Shown piece by piece: positions 35,547 to 41,657 of a stretch of 41,657 nt of DNA. The position numbers and the translations under genes are program-made. This stretch comes from a virus. Numbering within the stretch: the first letter of the stretch is position 1; every line of letters begins with the position of its first letter. The stretch spans positions 1 to 41,657 of the IMG/VR virus record IMGVR_UViG_3300002231_001575. One strand, written 5' to 3'. The notes under the pieces are model-generated. The model made no database searches. It saw only the letters and a list, made by a program, of their open reading frames with translations, and was not told the origin of the DNA.

Positions 35547-36560
35547 TTATGCCTTTAGTTCTTTTCTCTTAATTTCTTGGCGCACGGAAGGAGGAATTCT
35601 ATCTCCCATCCAATCATTCAGTTTCTTTTGAATTTCCTTATCAGCAATAAATCTCTTGCCTGCTTCTTTTACCTTCAGATAAGTAAACCCCTTAACAACA
35701 GGGAATGATCTGTTCTTTGGATTGTTAAACTTAGGAGTCACTTTAATTTCATTACCGTTCTTATCAGTCCAATAAACAGTAGACTTGCCTAAAATAACAT
35801 ACACACCACCATTCACATTCTTAGGAATATTTCCTCGAACAATATCTGACATCGTTCGTGCTGCGCCTTCATGCGTCTGCAATAAAATCTTACTAGGAAC
35901 TCTTCGATTTCTCTCCATATTTGCCTGTACTGCAAAGTCATAATCAGATAGTACCCAAACAATATGTATGTTCTCTGGTTGATATCCAACAGACAATAAT
36001 TGAGAAACTGCTTCGGTCATATTTCTAGTATTCTTCAGCGTCACATCAAAAACAATATTTGGCAAACGGTCTCTCGATTTCGCACCACCAAGAAGATAGT
36101 TTAGTGTCTTGTCTTTAATTCCAAGATTATCAACTAAGTTATGCAACGTAAATACATCATCTGCATTTCTCAAATCCAACTCGTCAAGATCCTTTTTTGG
36201 CATTTGAGGAATATTCGGAGAAGTTCCTTCTGGATCATTGGCATGAGATTTTGCATAATTCATCACAGCCTTTTTTCGTAGTTCAGTTCCACTAACACCT
36301 TTCTGCACCTTTGATGCATCTTTACGAATACCATCGAGCTTCATGAATGCACTCTTCCATTCGTCTACGTCACGAACCTTAAACTTATTGGCATCCATAT
36401 AATTACCTAAAGAGAATCCTTTACCAGATCCAGCACCGCCAGCTAGGAAAACAACCTGACCATAATTGGCTCCCTTTCCAATCACAATCAATTTCTCTTC
36501 TAGATATTCTTCGTGCAACAAAAGATTTTCATACTCTTCTGCGGTTAATGTAATAGACAT
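35547..36560 (-). CDS. P-loop kinase / zeta-toxin-like protein in hub cluster
   Basis: I place the start at the ATG at 36558-36560 (337 residues) because AGGAGA lies 7 bases upstream; a longer frame opens 34 codons earlier inside gp27 and is unlikely. Near residue 34 is VVFLAGGAGSGKGFSLGNYM, a Walker A P-loop (GGAGSGKG). After it come KVRDVDEWKSAFM (possible acidic base), PNIVFDVTLKNTRNM (strand end, like the zeta-toxin/polynucleotide-kinase fold), a strand NIHIVWVLSDYDFAVQANME and RNRRVPSKILLQTHEGA, a basic 'lid'-like stretch. The fold looks like a zeta-toxin or small-molecule kinase. The C-terminus is basic and helical (WMGDRIPPSVRQEIKRKELK). The substrate is unknown. It has no counterpart in T4's hub genes. 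Packed 10 bases after gp27 and 4 before the OB gene, it is surely expressed late. Confidence 0.75.
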   Translation of the reverse strand: MSITLTAEEYENLLLHEEYLEEKLIVIGKGANYGQVVFLAGGAGSGKGFSLGNYMDANKFKVRDVDEWKSAFMKLDGIRKDASKVQKGVSGTELRKKAVMNYAKSHANDPEGTSPNIPQMPKKDLDELDLRNADDVFTLHNLVDNLGIKDKTLNYLLGGAKSRDRLPNIVFDVTLKNTRNMTEAVSQLLSVGYQPENIHIVWVLSDYDFAVQANMERNRRVPSKILLQTHEGAARTMSDIVRGNIPKNVNGGVYVILGKSTVYWTDKNGNEIKVTPKFNNPKNRSFPVVKGFTYLKVKEAGKRFIADKEIQKKLNDWMGDRIPPSVRQEIKRKELKA

Positions 36561-36570
36561 TTTTTGTCTC

Positions 36571-37908
36571 CTAAAGTACAGGTTCGTCGAATGGCGTTGC
36601 AAATGTGTCTGTTGCCAATTCCATATCCATAGTATATGATGATTCTTTTCCAACTCCACCAATAGTTAGTGTGTGTGCTAAAGAAACTATCATATAGTTT
36701 CCCGATAAATATTTATGTGATTCCGAACCATCATCTGATACAGGAGTCATTGATGGTAGCTGCAAATTGACTACTTGACCCAACTTTCTTCTTGGATCTC
36801 CATATGCTTGAGCACTAATTCTAATTCCTTGATTTGGACCATACTGCACTGCATATGAATTATGCCCAAGAGTAAATTGATCAGAAACAGCACTCGACGT
36901 TCTGTTGTCCCACGTACCAAAATGCTTTGACGCAAGCGTATAATATACATCATGGTTATTGCCAATTTGGGTTTTATTAGTCTGATAAGCAGGAAAATTA
37001 GAACGAACATTCTCTCCATTCAAATGCACTGTCTCATCATATAGATCAAAATAATTATAATAATCAATTCCTGTTGATCTCAAAACCGAATCGTATGTTA
37101 GCCTTTTTCCAGAATATGCTCCCATCTTAGAATCATCAATTATAGACAATTCTCTAATTACCCTATATGCAAGCAAATTAGAAAACTTCTCTTCCACATT
37201 TCGTTCAGTTGGAGATTGAACGTCAAAACCAAAGGTATACTGTTTGATCGGCTCAAAAACTGAAAGCTCATCCAACGACGCCAATATAAACTGATCTGGG
37301 TTCTCAAAAAAATAATAATTTGAAGAAGACCTATATCTGCTAGATTGCGCCTTCGCAGCTAGCCATTCAATAGCATTATATGGACTAAGATTCGGAATAG
37401 TAAATGAATGAGAACCAACTGATGGATCAAGCACACCGATAGGTTTAGGCCTAATAGATACAAATAAATATTCATCAAATATAGACCTAATAATATCTGT
37501 AATTTTTAGATTTTTATATGTCTTTCTAATTTTAGTTTGTGTGCTTAAAAAATATTCCAACGAAACAAAAGACAAAACATAAACTTGGCCTCTATCACCA
37601 ATACCTCTTGATCTATCTTTCACCTCAGCAATTGCGCCAAAAAAAGTTATTCGTTCCTCGATAGTAGGAACACTAAACTCTATTTCAATATACTCATTAC
37701 CATGAATACCAAACTGCTGGTCTAAACCAAGACCATCAGTAATTGTTATTTGCCCACTTATTCCTTGCTGGTATATACTAGTATACAATTCAATGTTATT
37801 GACCATCTGGCGAACGTCAACTACATCACCACCAGAAGTCAAGATGTTTAATTTATCTAAAGAATAATCCCCAGGCTGAATTATTTCATTTGTTCGATTG
37901 GTAGCCAT
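36571..37908 (-). CDS. gp27: Baseplate hub protein (gp27-like)
   Basis: gp27 forms the trimeric hub that links tail tube to the gp5 spike. The 445-residue protein (T4: 391) has the hub-type N-terminal beta domain: VVDVRQMVNNIELYTSIYQQ, GQITITDGLGLDQQFGIHGN and EYIEIEFSVP, followed by FSLEYFLSTQ-like sequence and IRKTYKNLKITDIIRSIFDE. The middle SPYNAIEWLAAKAQSSRY with YYFFENPDQFILASLDEL matches the second hub domain, and the end (KYLSGNYMIVSLAHTLTIGG) fits as the last tube-like domain. Similarity is at the fold level; the position directly before the gp5 halves supports it. It starts 1 base after the gp53 stop. Confidence 0.8.
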   Translation of the reverse strand: MATNRTNEIIQPGDYSLDKLNILTSGGDVVDVRQMVNNIELYTSIYQQGISGQITITDGLGLDQQFGIHGNEYIEIEFSVPTIEERITFFGAIAEVKDRSRGIGDRGQVYVLSFVSLEYFLSTQTKIRKTYKNLKITDIIRSIFDEYLFVSIRPKPIGVLDPSVGSHSFTIPNLSPYNAIEWLAAKAQSSRYRSSSNYYFFENPDQFILASLDELSVFEPIKQYTFGFDVQSPTERNVEEKFSNLLAYRVIRELSIIDDSKMGAYSGKRLTYDSVLRSTGIDYYNYFDLYDETVHLNGENVRSNFPAYQTNKTQIGNNHDVYYTLASKHFGTWDNRTSSAVSDQFTLGHNSYAVQYGPNQGIRISAQAYGDPRRKLGQVVNLQLPSMTPVSDDGSESHKYLSGNYMIVSLAHTLTIGGVGKESSYTMDMELATDTFATPFDEPVL

Positions 37909-37909
37909 A

Positions 37910-38821
37910 TCAAATTTGCATTAGCCCCTTAAACTCCTGAATAAAAGGATCCAACAATTCTGGACGCAATATTAATATCGACCGCCTCTCATCATTCAAA
38001 TCGTTTTCGTAATCAAAACGATTAATCGCCTTAACTGAAATTGCAGGATTATCATAATCTCGAATATCAGTAGTTGATTTTGAATAGATAATATCTCCAG
38101 CAGGTCCCGTTCTAGTTCTTTCAAAATGATGAACATTGAAAAGAGCAGTCACAGATTCTCCAACACCTGGCTCTGTATTCGCATTAAACGTATTAAAAGT
38201 AGAACAATCTAAATCAGTGGTAAATTCAGTATCACTATCCACAGAAACCACAGTCTGAGATGCGCCATATGGAATCTTTTGTATTCCAGGAACAAACTTA
38301 GGATCATTCACACCCGTAACATCTGTATACCAAGAATATGGTACAGATAATGAAACCTCATCTCCCACGAATACTTTGTTTTCAATACTTTCTACAGATG
38401 TGAATTTTGTTTGGAATTCTCCACCGACAATAACACTTCTAACATTTCCTCTAACATCAGCAACACCGTCATAAATTTTAATAGATGTCACTTGAACCTT
38501 TCTCTCACCTTCTCCATATTTCGATTCAAGATAACCTAAAAACTGATCAGTAGTTAGCGCAGTTTGATATACAGGATCCTGAATACTATTAACCAGTAAT
38601 AGCACCCAATGAAATTTGGAGCTTCCATAAAATTTATATGATATATCCTCAAGTCTTTCAGAATCTTTCATGCTGTATCCATAAAATAACGTCTTATCTG
38701 AAAGCTGATTGGCAACTACACGAACCCTCTTCATCACATCCACAACAACCTTACTATCACCAAGACCATCTTGATCATATTCAATAGTAGGAAACATTTG
38801 AAAATACGATTGGCGTGCCAT
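37910..38821 (-). CDS. gp53: Baseplate wedge protein (gp53-like)
   Basis: gp53 binds gp25 and gp6 and locks wedges around the hub. The N-terminal half carries the diagnostic MARQSYFQMFPTIEYDQ, ANQLSDKTLFYGYSMKDSER and LEDISYKFYGSSKFHWVLLL, the LysM-like segment of gp53, followed by QDPVYQTALTTDQFLGYLES. T4 gp53 is 196 residues; here it is 303, with a beta-rich extension in the middle (VFVGDEVSLSVPYSWYTDVT) and an end NDERRSILILRPELLDPFIQ that resembles the family's C-terminus. Start and stop lie within 2 bases of both neighbours. Confidence 0.93.
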   Translation of the reverse strand: MARQSYFQMFPTIEYDQDGLGDSKVVVDVMKRVRVVANQLSDKTLFYGYSMKDSERLEDISYKFYGSSKFHWVLLLVNSIQDPVYQTALTTDQFLGYLESKYGEGERKVQVTSIKIYDGVADVRGNVRSVIVGGEFQTKFTSVESIENKVFVGDEVSLSVPYSWYTDVTGVNDPKFVPGIQKIPYGASQTVVSVDSDTEFTTDLDCSTFNTFNANTEPGVGESVTALFNVHHFERTRTGPAGDIIYSKSTTDIRDYDNPAISVKAINRFDYENDLNDERRSILILRPELLDPFIQEFKGLMQI

Positions 38822-38823
38822 AA

Positions 38824-39957
38824 TTAAAACCCTTGAGAAATATGTTCTTTTGTAACGATTGCAATTTCCATAAAGCGCAACGTCATTTGTGTCTGAACTG
38901 GATGCCCATCATAAAAAGTGGAATTTACTTCAAAAGGATTTCTAGTAATCTGAATATCCGTCAAAGCACAAGGATGGAATTTGTGTACTTTATCCTCATT
39001 AAAATATGCAATATTAAATACGTCAGGATAAGAAAAGACTACACCATTTCCTCCGTTATCATAAGCAGGTGCCGAAAAATATTTAAACATCTTGATAATC
39101 TGCTGTACTTCATTTGCTTCTTTTCTGGACCTAGGAGCAAAGGTAAAAGAAAAATTAAATTCACGAAAATTAACACTACTAAACAATGCTTCAAGATGTG
39201 GATTTAACGCTTGGCTAGTCAAACGCTTCAATGCTGCTCCACCCAAATCCTGAGCACCAATCAAAGTACCTAATGCATCACCTGCGGCTTTTGTAGCAAA
39301 AGCTGCACCATCGCGACTATTTTGCATCTGATTCATCATTCTAGTAATAGCAGCTTTAGGTCCTTGAGAAATACCTTGAGTCGCTGTCTGAAGACCCTGC
39401 CCGGCGACTGGACCCAGTGCTGCACCGGTCCACTGTGGGCTATATGATTCTGACATACTCGGTGGGCTATACAAAGTAATAGATCCATGACTGGTACTTT
39501 TACTACTTCCATTAACAGAATCAATAATACCAGATATAAAACCAGCAGCTTCAATCAGCCCAGGAACTTTTTTAGCAATCTTACCCGACAAATTAATTGC
39601 CGCACCTTCAATTGCTTTTTCCGCAAAACCCCCAACCAGTCCTCCAACAACTTCACCAAACCTTTCAGCACTCGATAAATCACTCTTAGAACGTCGCAAT
39701 TTACTACTAGCAATCGAACTTCTTTTAGGTATTGCATCAGCCTGCAATGTCGCACCACGAATAGTTAAAGGCTCAAATCGAACAAAATGCATCTCTTCTG
39801 GACCTTCAACATCAAGAGGATACCGTAATGATACAAACTTCTCAACCTGAGTTGGAGCATTTACTACTTGATTCTGAAGATCCTCAAACGTATCCGAAAA
39901 TGTCTCATAAGCTATTTCGGTTTCTGTTTTATCTGGCGTCGGATTATCTGATGACAT
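38824..39957 (-). CDS. gp48: Baseplate tail-tube cap (gp48-like)
   Basis: gp48 sits on the hub with gp54 and starts tail-tube growth. The 377-residue protein (T4: 364) has a variable N-terminal half with a small-residue-rich helix region (VVGGLVGGFAEKAIEGAAIN, VPGLIEAAGFISGIIDSVNG) and a C-terminal tube-like domain: VNFREFNFSFTFAPRSRKEA, VQQIIKMFKYFSAPAYDN, VVFSYPDVFNIAYF and LTDIQITRNPFEVNSTFYDG with QTQMTLRFMEIAIV. That C-terminal pattern is the gp48/gp54/gp19 tube fold. A CATAAATA box 27 bases upstream is a candidate late promoter. Confidence 0.88.
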   Translation of the reverse strand: MSSDNPTPDKTETEIAYETFSDTFEDLQNQVVNAPTQVEKFVSLRYPLDVEGPEEMHFVRFEPLTIRGATLQADAIPKRSSIASSKLRRSKSDLSSAERFGEVVGGLVGGFAEKAIEGAAINLSGKIAKKVPGLIEAAGFISGIIDSVNGSSKSTSHGSITLYSPPSMSESYSPQWTGAALGPVAGQGLQTATQGISQGPKAAITRMMNQMQNSRDGAAFATKAAGDALGTLIGAQDLGGAALKRLTSQALNPHLEALFSSVNFREFNFSFTFAPRSRKEANEVQQIIKMFKYFSAPAYDNGGNGVVFSYPDVFNIAYFNEDKVHKFHPCALTDIQITRNPFEVNSTFYDGHPVQTQMTLRFMEIAIVTKEHISQGF

Positions 39958-39984
39958 ACATACATTTCCTTAGATGTTCTATTG

Positions 39985-39992
39985 TATTTATG
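39985..39992 (-). promoter_or_regulatory. Candidate late promoter box CATAAATA upstream of gp48
   Basis: One mismatch from the T4 late consensus, 27 bases upstream of the gp48 ATG and overlapping the TAA of the small upstream gene. The spacing agrees with the two exact boxes. Confidence 0.5.
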
Positions 39993-40158
39993 CTCTATTT
40001 TGTTGCTCAATTCTTTCGTTTTCCTCTTTCACATACTTTTCCAAAAGCATAACATACACATCACGTTCCCAAGGAATCATATTCTCAAGCTCAGTCAAAC
40101 TCCATTTATGATACTGCATAATATCAAAATTCAACTTATAATAATATCCAAGAGACAT
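39988..40158 (-). CDS. Small gp51-like baseplate hub assembly protein candidate
   Basis: A 56-residue frame starting ATG at 40156-40158: MSLGYYYKLNFDIMQYHKW, then SLTELENMIPWERDVYVMLL and a charged helical tail to EQQNRA. The core pattern (aromatic-rich start, 'Q-Y-H-x-x-S-L-T-E-L-E-N-M-x-P-W-E-R-x-x-Y') is a widely conserved small motif found just after gp26-like genes and in frameshift extensions of tail-assembly chaperones; it is often annotated as gp51-like hub assembly. T4 gp51 is much longer (249), so the name is tentative. An AGGG lies about 10 bases before the ATG. The frame is also reachable by a -1 shift from the gp26-like gene. Too short for usual ORF thresholds, but the motif makes it real. 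Confidence 0.7.
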   Translation of the reverse strand: MSLGYYYKLNFDIMQYHKWSLTELENMIPWERDVYVMLLEKYVKEENERIEQQNRA

Positions 40159-40169
40159 ATGACTGAGCC

Positions 40170-40889
40170 CTAGCCAAAAAAATTGTTCATTCCCTCCACT
40201 CTCACCAATTGCTCATGCTGATTTTGGCAACTATGTATTTTTTCATACTGAATCTTAGGCATCGAATCAAAAAAGAAACGAATCTTATCAAAGCAAACTT
40301 GAGGCAAACCATATAGAAAATCCTCTGCCTCTTCTCTCGAAATGTCTTTCATATAATAAATGCCTTTATCGTCATAAACACTTTCAATGCAATCTATGAT
40401 AACAGCAAAGTACATCTTCAATATTATCAGAATCCAATTCCTTCTCTCGACTTAAACTAGATTGAACTGTTGGATAACTCATTGTCACGCCAACAGTATC
40501 GGTTAAATCAAAACGCTTATTATGCCCATCTCTATCAAATACAAAATCTACATCATTAAGCAAATCGACCTCTACTGGTATCTTTGCGTCACACTCCTGA
40601 CACGGAACCATTAGATTCACTAGTTCTCCAATCGAACGGGCCCCGGACCTGTAGAAAATAATACTCCAAATCAAAAGTGGATAACTCTTCAATATTAAGA
40701 TCCGCATCTAAACAACAATTATTCAAAACCTGAATAACTGCACGCAACACCTCTTTTTGATCTCCACCCTCTTGTGCCAGTTAATAATATTTTTTCTTCT
40801 TTAACCAAAAACGGTCGATAAGTAATTTCTCTGCCTGTTGTAGGAAATTTCAAATAAAAAGTAGGTGCGGAAATTTTCGGTAAAGCCAT
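40170..40889 (-). pseudogene. gp26: gp26-like baseplate hub protein with three frame breaks
   Basis: Reading from the ATG at 40887-40889 (ribosome-binding site GGAG about 11 bases upstream) gives MALPKISAPTFYLKFPTTGR and TYRPFLVKEEKILLT. The frame then has to shift near 40777 to read AQEGGDQKEVLRAVIQVLNN, again near 40641-40644 to read ARSIGELVNLMVPCQECDAK, and again near 40407-40411 to read VIIDCIESVYDDKGIYYMKD, ending VEGMNNFFG. Each shift is solved by removing one base (GG, GGGG and TTT runs), and three such changes restore the original frame, giving about 238 residues. The series matches the T4_baseplate (gp26) family. CQEC and SCQNQH could form a zinc site. Open fragments seen separately are 40384-40707 and 40170-40421. 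Sequencing overcalls are more likely than true decay. Confidence 0.82.
40176..40182 (-). promoter_or_regulatory. Possible -1 frameshift slippery heptamer (T TTT TTT)
   Basis: Near the end of the gp26-like frame the codons AAT TTT TTT GGC TAG contain T_TTT_TTT in the exact register for a -1 slip. After the slip the reading continues TGG CTA GGG CTC and runs in frame through the gp51-like protein. A stimulatory structure downstream was not established. Confidence 0.4.
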
Positions 40890-40939
40890 AATATATCTAC
40901 TCCATAACCAATTAAGTTTTTAATACATCAGATAGATTC

Positions 40940-41614
40940 TCAGCAAAAAGTTTGACCTTGCTTCCATCTTCTAATTGCCTGTGCTCCATTTTGTGTTATT
41001 ATTGCCATTCCAAATTCATCGAGTGCCCCTGCGATATCGACATTTGGATATAAATTATTAACAGTTAACCATTTACTAAATGGGCTAAAACCAATCTTTT
41101 GCTGATACACAGTTCTAAGTGAAAATACAACCGAAAGATTTTGTATAACACCAGAAGCCGACCAATCTAATGCGAGAGGATTTACATTTGTCGGAAATGC
41201 ATCAACTACACGAACCGAATATATTGTCTTTCCGGTTGCATCAAATTGTTCAATTTCCATATCAACAGAATAATCATCATAATAACTAACACGATTAGTA
41301 TACACATCTACCATAGCATTTTGCCAATCTTCAAATAATCCCCTAGGAAACATATCTTTATCTCGACAATAAAAACTCAACTGAAGATCATCATACACAT
41401 TCCTATGCGCCTGTCTCCTTCTGGGACCATATGTAAACACATCAGAAGCATCAATTAATCTTCCCGGAATAGTAGCTTGATTGCACAACATCGTCAGACC
41501 TTCGATACTGCGAGATCGAAACAAAGGTCCAGAAAACATAACCCTAAAATTACTTTGAAGGGCTAATCCTTTTCCTATCGAACTTCTAAAATTTTGAACA
41601 TTAAATTGGCTCAT
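40940..41614 (-). CDS. gp19/gp54-family tail tube (initiator) protein, C-terminus probably frameshifted
   Basis: A 224-residue open frame with the T4 tube fold: FRSSIGKGLALQSNFRVMFS, then LTMLCNQATIPGRLIDASDV, TYGPRRRQAHRNVYDDLQLS and FYCRDKDMFPRGLFEDWQNA, then YYDDYSVDMEIEQFDATGKT and VVDAFPTNVNPLALDWSASG. These are typical of gp19/gp54 tube subunits in marine T4-like phages. Because it lies just upstream of gp26/gp48 it is more likely the gp54-type initiator than the main tube gp19. The open frame ends QAIRRWKQGQTFC, but another frame reads EDGSKVKLFAENLSDVLKT to a TAA at 40912. Removing one base near 40978 would join them (about 233 residues) and close the odd 50-base gap before gp26. AAGGAAGAG upstream of the ATG is the ribosome-binding site. 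Confidence 0.75.
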   Translation of the reverse strand: MSQFNVQNFRSSIGKGLALQSNFRVMFSGPLFRSRSIEGLTMLCNQATIPGRLIDASDVFTYGPRRRQAHRNVYDDLQLSFYCRDKDMFPRGLFEDWQNAMVDVYTNRVSYYDDYSVDMEIEQFDATGKTIYSVRVVDAFPTNVNPLALDWSASGVIQNLSVVFSLRTVYQQKIGFSPFSKWLTVNNLYPNVDIAGALDEFGMAIITQNGAQAIRRWKQGQTFC

Positions 41615-41657
41615 ACAGAACTCTTCCTTATAGCATTCTTACTATCTATCCAAACTT

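Noticed and set aside
36561-36662. Upstream extension of the kinase-like frame into gp27
   Set aside because: The extension lies wholly inside gp27, and an ideal AGGAGA ribosome-binding site precedes the internal ATG at 36560.
36710-36717. CATAAATA octamer inside gp27
   Set aside because: It is 150 bases from the next start codon and inside a coding region, unlike the spaced candidates, so probably chance.
1-41657. tRNA genes, CRISPR arrays, insertion sequences, attachment sites
   Set aside because: No cloverleaf-like sequences, regular direct repeats with spacers, transposase motifs or integrase genes were seen by eye; the near-complete coding coverage leaves little space for them.

Overview
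This AT-rich window is a virion-structure segment of a T4-superfamily myovirus. It resembles the marine T4-like phages of cyanobacteria and SAR11-type bacteria more than coliphage T4, because it has DUF4815 proteins, giant gp7-like proteins and LamG insertions. The host cannot be named: there are no tRNAs, photosynthesis genes or other metabolic genes. Every supported gene lies on the minus strand, so transcription runs from high to low coordinates. Gene density is close to total, the longest intergenic gaps being about 60 bases, and no stretch over 300 bases lacks a gene.

In transcription order, 41.6-36.6 kb holds the tail-tube initiator and hub/wedge genes: a gp19/gp54-family tube protein, a gp26-like hub protein with a broken frame, a small gp51-like protein, gp48 (tube cap), gp53 and gp27. 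From 36.6 to 32.9 kb lie a P-loop kinase-like protein, a gp5 split into an OB-fold gene and a spike gene without a lysozyme domain, and a PAAR spike tip. From 32.9 to 19.6 kb lie a LamG-bearing structural protein, gp25, gp6, a 2330-residue gp7-like protein and gp8. From 19.6 to 13.2 kb lie a DUF4815 protein and what looks like its detached C-terminal module.

From 13.2 to 4.7 kb is the variable host-contact region: a coiled-coil protein, two paralogous repeat-rich fibres, a GTA-type spike-base protein, a glycine-rich adhesin, three unknown proteins and a BppU-like protein. From 4.7 kb to the left edge are the neck and packaging genes gp13, gp14, gp15, gp16 and a truncated gp17 (large terminase). 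Together the genes cover baseplate hub, central spike, wedges, fibres, neck and DNA packaging. Capsid, portal, sheath and tape-measure genes must lie outside the window.

Two exact T4-type late promoter boxes (TATAAATA) and three weaker variants sit 27-34 bases upstream of start codons, as expected for late genes driven by a gp55-like sigma factor. The points most worth a second look are: a cluster of frame discontinuities with a perfect -1 slippery heptamer at 40.2-41.0 kb; the kinase-like gene inside the hub cluster; the split gp5 and split DUF4815 proteins; the LamG cassette shared by gp7 and a neighbour; and the GTA-like spike base next to a polyglycine adhesin.
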